A stretch of 64,000 nucleotides of DNA, taken from Firmicutes bacterium UBA4881 (GTDB lineage: Bacteria > Bacillota > DTU065). The position numbers and the translations under genes are program-made. The notes beneath the pieces were generated by a model. It was not told the DNA's origin. It saw only the letters and a list, made by a program, of their open reading frames with translations, and made no database searches. This document shows, piece by piece, positions 34,771 to 44,124 of the stretch (positions within the stretch are counted from its first letter, which is position 1; each line of letters opens with the position of its first letter). The stretch lies in contig DHDH01000029.1 in assembly GCA_002399235.1 (NCBI GenBank), forward strand, positions 9,563-73,562. Reading direction: 5' to 3'.

Positions 34771-35526
34771 TCACCCCTTAAGATGGCTGATAAGTTCCTT
34801 ATCTTCTTCACTACCTGTAAGCTGCAGGAATAACTCTTCCAGCGAACCTTTCGAACCTTGAGCCATAGCTAACTCTTCTACAGTACCCACAAATTTAAGT
34901 TGTCCTTTTTGGATAATGCCAACTCGATCGGCCATCTCTTCGGCAATCTCTAAGATATGTGTAGACATAAAAACAGTTTTGCCTTCTTTAGTAAGCTTTT
35001 TTAATATATCTTTAATTAAACGAGCTGACCTAGGATCTAGACCAACTGTAGGCTCATCTAAAAATATAACTTGGGGATCATGAATCATTGCAGCGATTAT
35101 ATTAGCCTTCTGCCTCATACCATGAGAATAGCCTTGCATTAGTTCATCTTGACGATCGGTTAGCTCAAATATTTCCAAATAATATTCAGCAATTTCGCGA
35201 GCTCTTTCACGATCCATACGATAAATATCAGCAACAAAATCTAAAAATTCTCTTAAGGTGAGTTTATCGTAAATATTAGGTTCATCAGGTACAAAACCTA
35301 TAAGTTTTTTTGCTTCAACAGGGTTATCATGAACAGAAATTCCACTCAATAAGGCCTCTCCTGAGCTAGGAATTAACAAACCAGCTAACATCTTAATTGT
35401 AGTTGTTTTACCAGCTCCGTTTGGTCCTAAAAAAGCAAATAATTCCCCTGATTCGACTTTAAAATTCACATTATCAACCGCTTTGAACTTGCCAAATTCT
35501 TTGGTTAGTCCTCTTGCTTCAATCAT
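34771..35526 (-). CDS. ABC transporter ATP-binding protein
   Basis: A 251-residue ABC-2 type ATPase with Walker A GPNGAGKTTTIKML, Q-loop GFVPDEPNIYDKLT, signature YSHGMRQK (a degenerate LSGGQ), Walker B VIFLDEPTVGLDPRS, and the switch histidine in MSTHILE. It pairs with the permease downstream and overlaps the end of aroE by eight bases. Confidence 0.93.
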   Translation of the reverse strand: MIEARGLTKEFGKFKAVDNVNFKVESGELFAFLGPNGAGKTTTIKMLAGLLIPSSGEALLSGISVHDNPVEAKKLIGFVPDEPNIYDKLTLREFLDFVADIYRMDRERAREIAEYYLEIFELTDRQDELMQGYSHGMRQKANIIAAMIHDPQVIFLDEPTVGLDPRSARLIKDILKKLTKEGKTVFMSTHILEIAEEMADRVGIIQKGQLKFVGTVEELAMAQGSKGSLEELFLQLTGSEEDKELISHLKG

Positions 35527-36331
35527 TTTTCTTTCCTCCTTCTAAACACTCTTGTAAAGCTTCTCGCATTACTTCAATAGGAGCTTCCCTAGCTAACCAT
35601 TTCTCGAAAGAGATTGCTCCTTGGAAAAGCAACATCCCCTCTCCAGTTACGGTTGGGTGTCCTGTAGCTTCAGCCATCTTAATTAAACAAGTCTTTCTGG
35701 GATTATAAACTAAATCACAAAAAACGGTTTGCTTATCATAGGCTCTTGGATCAACAACTGGAGGGACATCAATATCGGGATACATCCCTACTGGAGTACA
35801 GTCTATAACTAAATCAGCTGCTACTACAAAGTCTTTTTTTAGTCCTAGCCAAGGAAACTGTTGCCAAAACTCTGCTGTTGGCTTCTGACGACTAGTTACA
35901 ACTATTGTTGCGCCACTATCCCTCAGTCCGGTAGCTACGGCTCTTGCTGCACCTCCATTGCCTACTATTACGGCTTTCTTGCCTTTAAGAGCAATACCTT
36001 TTTCTTCTAGGGAACGAATGAAACCAGGAGCATCGGAATTATCGCCAATATAATTTTGACCTTCTCGGTATACTAAGTTTACTGCTCCAATCTCAGCTGC
36101 TCTTGGTGTAACAGCATCTAGATATTGTATTATTTTCCTTTTATAAGGAATCGTAACATTAAAACCTAAACAGCCCAAACTTTTTAGTCCCATTACTGCC
36201 GAACCTAAATTTTCTTCAGTGACAGCAAAAGGAAGATAGGTGCCTTGCAAACCTAGAACCTGCAAAGCTCGATTTTGCATAATAGGCGATAGTGAATGAC
36301 CTAAAGGATAACCAATTAAACCTAGAAGCAT
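35519..36331 (-). CDS. aroE: Shikimate dehydrogenase
   Basis: NADP-dependent reductase of 3-dehydroshikimate, 270 residues. PLGHSLSPIMQN binds substrate, NVTIPYKRKI has the catalytic lysine, and GNGGAARAVATGL is the dinucleotide loop. It is away from the other aro genes and next to the ABC exporter, but its sequence is ordinary. Confidence 0.94.
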   Translation of the reverse strand: MLLGLIGYPLGHSLSPIMQNRALQVLGLQGTYLPFAVTEENLGSAVMGLKSLGCLGFNVTIPYKRKIIQYLDAVTPRAAEIGAVNLVYREGQNYIGDNSDAPGFIRSLEEKGIALKGKKAVIVGNGGAARAVATGLRDSGATIVVTSRQKPTAEFWQQFPWLGLKKDFVVAADLVIDCTPVGMYPDIDVPPVVDPRAYDKQTVFCDLVYNPRKTCLIKMAEATGHPTVTGEGMLLFQGAISFEKWLAREAPIEVMREALQECLEGGKKND

Positions 36332-36379
36332 TGCTCTCTTCCTCCTCTTCTACGGATAATCGTTAAAAAAGTTTCAAAA

Positions 36380-36404
36380 AAAATGAGCCCAAAGGGCCCA
36401 TTTT
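36380..36404 (-). terminator. Terminator of the tldD-pmbA operon
   Basis: A 25-nt hairpin (AAAATGAGCCC / GGGCCCATTTT, loop AAA, one mismatch) overlapping the pmbA stop, followed by a T run on the minus strand. Confidence 0.8.
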
Positions 36405-37723
36405 TATTCTCCGCTAACACTAATTCCATCCACCAGCAGAGTTGGAGCGCCTGTCGATCCAAACATTCTTAGATCACTGCCGACAAGTGTCACCTTACTC
36501 AACAAATCAATTAGGTTGCCAGCAATCGTTATACCCCTTACTGGACGAGCAATTTTGCCTTCTTGGATTAAAAACCCTGCTGCACCTAAAGAAAAATCTC
36601 CTGAGATGGGGTTTGCTGTATGAAGCCCCATTACACTTGTTACCATTAAGCCGCGCCTTAGTGAATCGATCATTTCTTCTTTACTTGTTTGACCTGGTTG
36701 GATATAGAGATTTGTAGTACCACAACCTACTGTACTTTTAGCACCACTTCTAACACCGTTACCAGTTGAGGTTACACCCATTCTATTAGCTGTATAGCTG
36801 TTATGGTAGAAACCAAGCAAAATACCACTATCAACTAGGACTGTTCTTTGGGTTGGCACACCTTCATCATCAACGATGTTAGAAGCCACGCCACCTTTCA
36901 TATTACCATCATCGATAATAGTAACTAAATGAGAAGCAACTTTTTGGCCAACTTTTTCGGCAAAGAGGGATTTCTTTTTTATAACTGAGCGAGCTGAAAG
37001 TACATTAGCCAATACACTTAATACTTGCGCTGCTATCTCGCGATCTAGAATTAAGGGTAACTTTTCTGAAGATATAGGTCTGGCACCTAACATCGAGACT
37101 GCTTTATCGGCAGCTTCCTCGCCCAAATCGCGGAAATTAATTTTTTCGTAGTTACGAACTACATCAAAAGAAACTCCTTCTTCTCTTTGGCCGTCTTCTT
37201 CTGCTAAGGCTACAACATAGGAGTCGTAATAGGAACTTTTATATTCAGCTTCTACGCCCTCTGTAGATACTAACATAACCTCACTAGTAGCATCTCCATA
37301 AGCTGAACGCTGTACTTTAATAATACGTGAGTCGTATTCTTTAGCTACTTTTTCTGCTAATATTACTTTTTGTATTTTTTCTTCAATTGGTATATCTACT
37401 AAATGCTCAACTTCGCCTTTAACTGGTTTTCCTTCTGGCAAGGTATTAAACTCATCAGGTGCAGTAACTTCAGCATTAGCAACAGCCTGTTTTAAAGTTG
37501 CTTCGATACTGGCTTTAGATACTTCTGTACTAAAAGCAAATCCCATTTGCTTATCTACAAGAGCTCTAATGCCAACACCTTGACTATTTTTCTTGTCTAA
37601 ACTCTCTAGTTTGCCATTGGAAACTACCAGCTCCAGTGATTGCCCGTGAGATACAAAAATCTCTGCTTTGGCACCTAATTGGGAGGCTTGTGACAGAAAA
37701 CTTTTTAATTCAGTTAATTTCAT
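36404..37723 (-). CDS. pmbA: TldD/PmbA family protein, PmbA (TldE) type
   Basis: A 439-residue partner of TldD, the pair forming a heterodimeric metalloprotease. It lacks the zinc HExxxH motif, as expected for PmbA. It contains GVGIRALVDKQMGFAFS, GVEAEYKSSYYDSYV, DDEGVPTQRTVLVDSGILLGFYHN and NPISGDFSLGAAGFLIQEG. Its start overlaps the tldD stop by four bases. Confidence 0.9.
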   Translation of the reverse strand: MKLTELKSFLSQASQLGAKAEIFVSHGQSLELVVSNGKLESLDKKNSQGVGIRALVDKQMGFAFSTEVSKASIEATLKQAVANAEVTAPDEFNTLPEGKPVKGEVEHLVDIPIEEKIQKVILAEKVAKEYDSRIIKVQRSAYGDATSEVMLVSTEGVEAEYKSSYYDSYVVALAEEDGQREEGVSFDVVRNYEKINFRDLGEEAADKAVSMLGARPISSEKLPLILDREIAAQVLSVLANVLSARSVIKKKSLFAEKVGQKVASHLVTIIDDGNMKGGVASNIVDDEGVPTQRTVLVDSGILLGFYHNSYTANRMGVTSTGNGVRSGAKSTVGCGTTNLYIQPGQTSKEEMIDSLRRGLMVTSVMGLHTANPISGDFSLGAAGFLIQEGKIARPVRGITIAGNLIDLLSKVTLVGSDLRMFGSTGAPTLLVDGISVSGE

Positions 37724-39123
37724 TTATCTCCCTCCTCAATAAGGCCACCTACAGTAAGGCTTTTTATCTTTATAGTTGGTTGGGCATCAGATACTGGAAC
37801 ACCCTGACCATCTTTACCACAAACTCCTAATGAAAAACCTAAATCACGGCCAACCATCTCAATGTCTTTGAGTACCTGTGGTCCGTTACCTACTAAGGTA
37901 GCACCACGAACTAGGTTGCCTATTTTACCATTTTCGATGAGGAAACCTTCTGCAATATCAAAGACGAAATCACCATTGGTAGTGTTAACTTGCCCACCAC
38001 CCATGCGGCTGACAAACAAACCTTTTTCAGTTGAACGAATAATTTCTTCTGGATCATCTTCGCCAGAGGCTATATAGGTATTAGTCATACGTGGTATAGG
38101 TTTATAGGCATAAGATTCTCTTCTACCATTTCCTGTAGGTTTAAGACCTAATTTTTTAGCGTAATAAAGATCACTCATATACTGCTTCAGAACACCTTTT
38201 TCAATAAGTACAGTCTTTTCTGCTTTAGTACCTTCATCATCATAAGCAATATAACCATAACGCCCAGCAATTGTAGCATCATCAATTACAGTAACTTTCT
38301 CTGAAGCAACCTTTTCCCCTAGTTTACCAGCATAAACACTCATGCCATGATAGATCAAATCAGCTTCCAAGCCATGACCACAAGCCTCATGAACCATGGT
38401 GCCACCAGCTTCACTACTCATAACCACAGTCATACGTCCAGCTGGTGCTGGGCGTGCTGAGAGCATGTTAACTGCTCTTTGAGCAGCTAACCTCGCTAAC
38501 TCCTCAGCATTTTCTCTAACGATCTCAAATCCAGTTATACCACCTCGAGATTCGAAACCAGTCTGGACAATATCCTTTTCTTTAGCAACTACATTGATCG
38601 AAAATCTAGTAGTAGTTCTTTCTTCCTTAGAAAATGTTCCTTCCGAGTTAGCTATCATTATCTTTTTTCTATGATCAACATAAGTAATTGTAACTTGTAA
38701 AACTTTCTCTGAGTATTCTCTAGCAACCTTATTAGCACTCAAAACCACCTGGGTTTTTTCTTCAATTGGCACTGTCTTAGGATCTTCTTTAACTTCGCTA
38801 AAAGCTGGTTTGGCGTCTTTTAATTCTTGAGCTACCATAGTTCTTTCTTTGCCATTAGCTTTGGCAGCTTCCTTAGCAGCTTCTAATAATCCATTTAAAG
38901 TTAAGTCATTAGTTTGCATGTAAAGAGAGCGATCGCCATCGATAACTCTAATACCAGCACCTTGATCAACGCCAGTAGTAATATTTTCTATGCGATCTTC
39001 TTCACAGCCGACTCCAGTTATTTCTCTGTATTCCATATAAAGATCTGCAAAGTCTCCACCACCTGTTAAGGCAGTATCAAGTACTTGGCGAATCTCTTCT
39101 TTACTTAGTTGCCACATATCCAC
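37720..39123 (-). CDS. tldD: Metalloprotease TldD
   Basis: Zinc protease subunit, 467 residues, with the metal motif HEACGHGLEAD. GRYGYIAYDDEGTKAEKTVLIEKG and TNGDFVFDIAEGFLIENG complete the family pattern. TldD-PmbA processes some peptide toxins and ribosomally made peptides and degrades unfolded peptides; no such precursor is seen nearby. Two in-frame ATGs (39123, 39117) are both possible starts. Confidence 0.93.
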   Translation of the reverse strand: MDMWQLSKEEIRQVLDTALTGGGDFADLYMEYREITGVGCEEDRIENITTGVDQGAGIRVIDGDRSLYMQTNDLTLNGLLEAAKEAAKANGKERTMVAQELKDAKPAFSEVKEDPKTVPIEEKTQVVLSANKVAREYSEKVLQVTITYVDHRKKIMIANSEGTFSKEERTTTRFSINVVAKEKDIVQTGFESRGGITGFEIVRENAEELARLAAQRAVNMLSARPAPAGRMTVVMSSEAGGTMVHEACGHGLEADLIYHGMSVYAGKLGEKVASEKVTVIDDATIAGRYGYIAYDDEGTKAEKTVLIEKGVLKQYMSDLYYAKKLGLKPTGNGRRESYAYKPIPRMTNTYIASGEDDPEEIIRSTEKGLFVSRMGGGQVNTTNGDFVFDIAEGFLIENGKIGNLVRGATLVGNGPQVLKDIEMVGRDLGFSLGVCGKDGQGVPVSDAQPTIKIKSLTVGGLIEEGDK

Positions 39124-39138
39124 AAATTATCACGCTCC

Positions 39139-39312
39139 TCAGGTTTCCTGGAAATAAACAACAACTTCGAGCCCATCGGCACTGGAGATTAAACCCATAT
39201 CAGCAATTCGATAATTACTCGGACAGTTTTGTCGTATCTCATCTAGAAGCAGTTTTAACGACTCCAAAACTGGCCCCTTAGGTTGCCAGCGAGTCTTTAT
39301 GGAATACACCAT
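39139..39312 (-). CDS. Small protein of 57 residues, function unknown
   Basis: Too short for ordinary gene listing, but well supported. An ATG at 39312 is preceded by AGAGGGGGCG, the frame is open to a TGA at 39141, and the product (MVYSIKTRWQPKGPVL, ending LEVVVYFQET) looks like a folded alpha/beta protein with one amphipathic helix between two strands. It ends 16 nt before tldD, so it is likely its upstream operon partner. I do not recognise the family. Confidence 0.6.
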   Translation of the reverse strand: MVYSIKTRWQPKGPVLESLKLLLDEIRQNCPSNYRIADMGLISSADGLEVVVYFQET

Positions 39313-39409
39313 ACCCGCCCCCTCTTAAGGATTCACCTCATTAGCTGTCTCGGTCTGCCATTGTCTAAATACCAAACAATGATATCCGTAATTATGAGTT
39401 TATGCTGAT

Positions 39410-40486
39410 TTACCTGGAAATATTCTTATGCTTATCCCTGTCTTTAGGCCCAACTAAGGGTGTACGTTTCGGTAATTGAAGATCACGGGGAGCAATAACC
39501 TCTATCGAAGCTGGTGTATGACGGAAAGATATCCAGCCTAAACCAGGTATCACTAGGTCTTCTTGTCCTACACGCATCTCTCTTTTCTCAAATTGCAAAT
39601 TACCCTGACATTTTACACAAGGTGGTCTCTTTTTCTGTTCTAAAAGACTTTGCCAATGATTTTCCAACCGTTCATCGCTGACTTTAGCGATTTCGACAGT
39701 TTCTGGTGCAAAAACAATTGCAACAAGTGGTCTTTCGCTACGTAATTTTAGGTAGAAAAGACCTCCTAAGCTAATCCCCTGCCCTTGTTTTACTTCTAGA
39801 AGTTTACTAACAATCTTTTTATCAGGAACCAAACTAGCAGCACACTCCGAGCATAGTAGCTCTAAAAGACGTCCTTTAGGCCAAAGACCAGGAGTATCTA
39901 AGATTGTACCTTTTATATCGGTAAAAGTAAGGTTATTTAAGGTGGTACCTGCTGCCGGGGATACTGTTGGTTCCGCGCCCTCTATGAGGCGTTTAATAAG
40001 AGTTGATTTACCACAGTTAGTAGTACCAACAACTGCTGTAACTTCTCCTCTTAGATTGCTTAACTCTTCAATTCTCCAACCTTTTTTGCCACTCACCGCC
40101 ACAATTTCGTCTGTATGGCGTAATCTTTTTTTGGCCCATTCTATCGCTTCTTGTTCCGATGTTATTTGAGGCAATAGATCGATCTTAGTCAACACACCAA
40201 TGGTACGTTTTCTTCTCACTAGTCTTTCAATTTCTGGATGTAAACTAGATTCGAAATCAATAATATCTAAGACTTGAAAGACTGTGTCTGCTTTCTCTAT
40301 AGCCTCGGCTACTGCTTTTTCATACACTTCCACGCCTAGCGGGGATGGTTGAAGATCACGGTAGTGGGTCAAGCGATAGCAACGCATACAAGTGTTAGCT
40401 TTTTCAAAGACTTTTTCTGGTACATAGCCTGGAAAATCCGGGTTATCTTTTTGTAATTCAATGCCACAGCCTTGACAGGTTTTCAT
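39410..40486 (-). CDS. yqeH: Ribosome biogenesis GTPase YqeH
   Basis: Circularly permuted GTPase of 358 residues needed for 30S assembly. An N-terminal zinc finger with CQGCG and CMRC is followed by the permuted G motifs: G4 LTKIDLL, then G1 GTTNCGKSTLI, then G3 DTPGLW. The C-terminal domain is normal. Its ATG overlaps the yqeG end in an ATGA. Confidence 0.95.
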   Translation of the reverse strand: MKTCQGCGIELQKDNPDFPGYVPEKVFEKANTCMRCYRLTHYRDLQPSPLGVEVYEKAVAEAIEKADTVFQVLDIIDFESSLHPEIERLVRRKRTIGVLTKIDLLPQITSEQEAIEWAKKRLRHTDEIVAVSGKKGWRIEELSNLRGEVTAVVGTTNCGKSTLIKRLIEGAEPTVSPAAGTTLNNLTFTDIKGTILDTPGLWPKGRLLELLCSECAASLVPDKKIVSKLLEVKQGQGISLGGLFYLKLRSERPLVAIVFAPETVEIAKVSDERLENHWQSLLEQKKRPPCVKCQGNLQFEKREMRVGQEDLVIPGLGWISFRHTPASIEVIAPRDLQLPKRTPLVGPKDRDKHKNISR

Positions 40487-41016
40487 TCAACATCCCCCTT
40501 TCTGGTTGGAAACAGACCACGGGCTTCCAATCTTGTTTTAACTCTTTTTTCTATTAACCGCACCAACTTGGTAGTTACGAATTCTTTTTTTCCTTGGGGT
40601 GAAACTAAGATGGTATAAAGGCCACATCTATTACCACCTAACACGTCTGTAAATAACTGATCACCAACAACAGCTGTCTCCTCAGGGCTTGTACCCATTT
40701 TAGCCATAGCCAGTTTAAACGGTGTGCGACGTGGCTTGGGAATGCCAGCCACGTACTTTACGTCTAAAGCATCAGCAAACCGTTTGACCCGGCTACTGCC
40801 TCCATTGGAGACTATACAAATATCTAAACCTGCTTCTTTCAACTTAGTTAACCAGTTATGCAAATTGCTCGAGGCATCAGCTAATTCAGTTCGCCAAGGG
40901 ACCAATGTATTATCTAAGTCCACAATAACTCCCCTGATGCCATTCTTTACCAAATTGTTAACCGGAATTTTCCATAGCCTTTCGTACCATTCTTTGGGTG
41001 CTAATCGCTCTAGCAT
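40483..41016 (-). CDS. yqeG: YqeG family HAD-type phosphatase
   Basis: A 177-residue HAD-superfamily hydrolase, with VIVDLDNTLVPW as motif I, IVSNGG as motif II, KPRRTPF as motif III and VVGDQLFTDVLGGN as motif IV. The yqeG-yqeH pair is conserved in Firmicutes. The substrate is not established. Confidence 0.92.
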   Translation of the reverse strand: MLERLAPKEWYERLWKIPVNNLVKNGIRGVIVDLDNTLVPWRTELADASSNLHNWLTKLKEAGLDICIVSNGGSSRVKRFADALDVKYVAGIPKPRRTPFKLAMAKMGTSPEETAVVGDQLFTDVLGGNRCGLYTILVSPQGKKEFVTTKLVRLIEKRVKTRLEARGLFPTRKGDVE

Positions 41017-41115
41017 GCCATCCTCCTCTTACCGGTAACCGTCGAGAAACATTGCCTTCTGAATTTTACAGACAGCTCTCTTCTCAATGACTGCGATATA
41101 AAACGCAAAAAACGG

Positions 41116-42465
41116 TTAAACCAGTGCCTCAATAAATATCTCTTTAGGAAACAATTCTACTTTATCAATAAAAAGTTCAAGCACTTTTTGCTTGTTACCT
41201 TGATAAGTCTCTAAGTTAAAAGCAACAAAGTCTCTCGTTTTCAACTGACTATAAAAAGCTATTTCTTCTTGGACCTCTTCTATGCTAATTTCTACACTTA
41301 TTAGTTCTTCCCTGTAACAATCTTCATTTATAACACCAGCAAGCAGTAATTCCAAGAGTCTTTTTTGTCTTTGGTGTAACTTATTTATAAAGCTAGTTTT
41401 CTCTTTAATTTCAAGAAAAGATCTCTCTTTAACTAATTCTTCTTCTTGTTGAAGTAACGAAGGGACTTTCTGGTTAAAATGGTTTAAAAACTCTTGCCAG
41501 ATTAGCATATCCAATTTCGTTACTGGATATGGTCGGAGATGACATTTTTTTGTTAATCTTTGCGGACAAATATAATAGGCATAATCCTTACCTCGCACCA
41601 CGTGCGAGGAAACTTTCATTTTTTCGCCACAGTTGCCACAGAAAAGTACTTTCTGCAAAAGATATTCTCTTTTTGTTCTTCTAGGTGATCCTTTTTGATT
41701 CTTCTGTCTTTGTATTCTTGCTTGCTGAAATTCTTCTTCAGTAACTAGACTAGGTACTTTAAGCGTGTATTCACCAATTGTTAAAAGCCCTAAATAAGTT
41801 GGATTTGCAAGTACTCTTAAGACCGTTGAAGCATACCATAGTGTACCTTTTGGTGCAAGAATCCCTTTCCGATTCAAGATATTTGCCAAAGTTTCTCCAC
41901 TATAGAGACCTTTATTATATTGCGAATAAATATATTTTACTACTTTGGCTTCTTCTTCGTTTATAACTAAGAGGTCTTCTCCGGTATCAAATCGATAACC
42001 ATATGGTTCGACATAACCGGGAAGCTTACCTGATTCAGCTTTTTTGCGTTTGCCACGTAGTGTCCGTTCCCGTATTAATGAATGTTCAAACTCAGCTATG
42101 GCCCCTCTCATCTCGAGAAAAAGACGACCAAGTGGCGTACTCTCCCAAGCAAAATTAACAAAGTATAAGTTCACGTTTAAACGATCAAGTTCGTTAGTAA
42201 TGAGTAACAGATCTGCAAGATTACGGCTTAAGCGATCAGGATCATAAGCTACTACCATCTGAACCTGGCCTTGGAACACCAACTCCCGTAGCTCCTTTAA
42301 GGCAGGCCTTTCTAGAGCAATACCTGTGAATGTATCTTCCAAAACGATAATTTCGCTAGCTCCCATTTCCCTCGCTTTCTCTTCGCAAGCTTCCCTCTGC
42401 GTCTCCAGACTGTAGCCTTCTTTCTGGCCTAGTGTGCTTACTCTGGTATAGACTAGTGCCTTCAT
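41116..42465 (-). CDS. Large serine recombinase
   Basis: A 449-residue site-specific serine recombinase. The catalytic domain begins YTRVSTLGQKEGYSLETQ with the nucleophile serine, and has DRLSRNLADLL and RGAIAEFEHSLIRERT; a recombinase domain and a zinc ribbon (CGNCGEK, then CPQR...KCHL) follow, then a coiled coil. All parts are complete. No prophage, integrated element or attachment site is seen around it, so its substrate is unclear. The sigK gene lies about 4 kb upstream. Confidence 0.9.
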   Translation of the reverse strand: MKALVYTRVSTLGQKEGYSLETQREACEEKAREMGASEIIVLEDTFTGIALERPALKELRELVFQGQVQMVVAYDPDRLSRNLADLLLITNELDRLNVNLYFVNFAWESTPLGRLFLEMRGAIAEFEHSLIRERTLRGKRKKAESGKLPGYVEPYGYRFDTGEDLLVINEEEAKVVKYIYSQYNKGLYSGETLANILNRKGILAPKGTLWYASTVLRVLANPTYLGLLTIGEYTLKVPSLVTEEEFQQARIQRQKNQKGSPRRTKREYLLQKVLFCGNCGEKMKVSSHVVRGKDYAYYICPQRLTKKCHLRPYPVTKLDMLIWQEFLNHFNQKVPSLLQQEEELVKERSFLEIKEKTSFINKLHQRQKRLLELLLAGVINEDCYREELISVEISIEEVQEEIAFYSQLKTRDFVAFNLETYQGNKQKVLELFIDKVELFPKEIFIEALV

Positions 42466-42565
42466 TCGTATCCTCCTTCAGATATAACTCTGTAAAGAGG
42501 GACCAAGCCTTTAAGACCCGGTCCTTATTATCGGTAACGGTCCAGCGGATTTTCATTTTCTTCAC
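42356..42565 (-). CDS. Possible small protein overlapping the recombinase start
   Basis: An open frame of 69 codons whose first 33 residues (KIRWTVTDNKDRVLKAWSLF) look like real protein, preceded by a weak GGGTGAAG site. The second half is in the DNA of the recombinase start and looks like shadow sequence, so the true product may be a truncated or fused gene. Low confidence. Confidence 0.3.
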   Translation of the reverse strand: MKKMKIRWTVTDNKDRVLKAWSLFTELYLKEDTNEGTSLYQSKHTRPERRLQSGDAEGSLRRESEGNGS

Positions 42566-42607
42566 CCGCTATAACCTATGGCACTTTCTTGGGGCTAATG
42601 CTAGTAC

Positions 42608-43867
42608 TTATTTCTTTTCTAATTGCCAAAACTTTTTGTATTTATCTAGAGCTAATAATTGTTCACGCCTACAAAGTCGGTTTAGTTCATCAAAGCAAAA
42701 GATGGCAATTGCTGTAATCTCAGGATCGAGAGTTTTATTCGCTGCCATAAGTCTGAGAATCTTAGTAGTTTGACTTTTATTCATACTGGCTCTATAGGGT
42801 CTATTTTCAGTTAAGGCTGTGAAAACATCAGCTACAGCCATTATTCGTGAACCTAAGGAAAGGTTATTACCGTTAACATGAAAAGGGTAACCTTTACCAT
42901 CAAGTCTTTCATGATGAAGAGCAGCCCATTCTGGAATTTTTTCCAAGCCACTAACCTTTTCTAAGATTCTATAAGTATGGTAGGTGTGAGTCTTCACTAA
43001 AGCAACTTCAGCGATAGAGAGTTGTCCTTTTTTTTCTAAAATCTCTGATGGTACCGCTAATTTGCCTAAATCATGAAGATAACCCGCTACTCGCATTAAG
43101 CCTTTTTCTCTTCTCGAAAAGCCTACTTTATCTGCTAAAAACACAGCAGCTGAAGCGACTCCCGAAGAATGGGTAGCTGTAAAACGGCTTCTAAAGTCGA
43201 TAATTTGGCTAAAGATCCTACCTACATTCGTTAAACCGTCTAAATCTAGTTCTAAGATAATATAACCTGTCAAGCGTTTTAATTGTGATTCTAGATTAGA
43301 GCTGACAATATCAAACCAAAAAGATTCTTGATGAGTTAATTCTATAAATGCCTCGACTACCTCAGGCATAAACTTATTACCAGTTCTTTCTTTGAACCAA
43401 GAAATAATATTATCTTTTTGTGCTAGTGGTTCCTTGCTTTTATCGAGTAATATATCTACCCGATCAGCAAGATAAAGTATCTGACCACCTAACAGTAGAG
43501 AACCTTCTATGAAACTTTGCCCTTTTTGGTAAGGAGTATGGTGTTCTCTAATATAATTAGCTGCTAAAGATAGCTCTGGCAATGTATTTAAAAGTTTATA
43601 ACCAACTTCTGCATGGGTTGTGTCTTCGTTATCGAAAGCAAGAATTATATTTTTATCACTTAAGCTAATTGCTCCTACATCATGAAGATAACCGGCAAGA
43701 ATTATATTGGTACGTTTATATATATCTAGCTTCATGGTTTCGCTAATCCTACCAGCAATGTAGGCTACTCGTTGGTGATGACCGGTAAGCTTAGGGCTAA
43801 CAAGGTCGATGGCTTTTGATAATGCTATTACCATATCTGACATTGATACTTTAAAATCTGCGTCCAA
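42608..43867 (-). CDS. HD-domain (HD-GYP-like) phosphohydrolase
   Basis: A 419-residue cytoplasmic protein with two HD modules. The N-terminal one has HHQRVAYIAGRI and AGYLHDVGAISLSD; the C-terminal one has AGYLHDLGKLAVP, TYHTYRILE, HHERLDGKGYPF and MAVADVFTALTENRPYR. The second fits HD-GYP cyclic-di-GMP phosphodiesterases (with GKGYP as the GYP-like motif). The start is TTG with GGGGGATT upstream. There is no sensor domain; a partner is not obvious. Confidence 0.85.
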   Translation of the reverse strand: MDADFKVSMSDMVIALSKAIDLVSPKLTGHHQRVAYIAGRISETMKLDIYKRTNIILAGYLHDVGAISLSDKNIILAFDNEDTTHAEVGYKLLNTLPELSLAANYIREHHTPYQKGQSFIEGSLLLGGQILYLADRVDILLDKSKEPLAQKDNIISWFKERTGNKFMPEVVEAFIELTHQESFWFDIVSSNLESQLKRLTGYIILELDLDGLTNVGRIFSQIIDFRSRFTATHSSGVASAAVFLADKVGFSRREKGLMRVAGYLHDLGKLAVPSEILEKKGQLSIAEVALVKTHTYHTYRILEKVSGLEKIPEWAALHHERLDGKGYPFHVNGNNLSLGSRIMAVADVFTALTENRPYRASMNKSQTTKILRLMAANKTLDPEITAIAIFCFDELNRLCRREQLLALDKYKKFWQLEKK

Positions 43868-44061
43868 TTATAATCCCCCATCTTCCTTAAAGACTTGATC
43901 CTCAATATATTTTCTCTCTTAATGCAAATAAACCTCTAGTAATTTTTCTTACCCTAAAAGGTTCCACCAAGCCTAATTTTATACTTCAGTCTTCCCTTTA
44001 CTTAACCTTAGCTATTTTCTTCGGTTACTCCCATAAGTTGCCATACCTTACCTGATATTTA

Positions 44062-44087
44062 AAAAGCACCCTACTTGAGGGTGCTTT
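44062..44087 (-). terminator. Terminator of the GDPD gene
   Basis: AAAAGCACCCT / AGGGTGCTTTT (11 bp, loop ACTTG or its complement), with a T-rich tail on the minus strand. Confidence 0.88.
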
Positions 44088-44124
44088 TGGGTGGTACTTC
44101 AACCAAAAATGTTTCAATAAGTTA

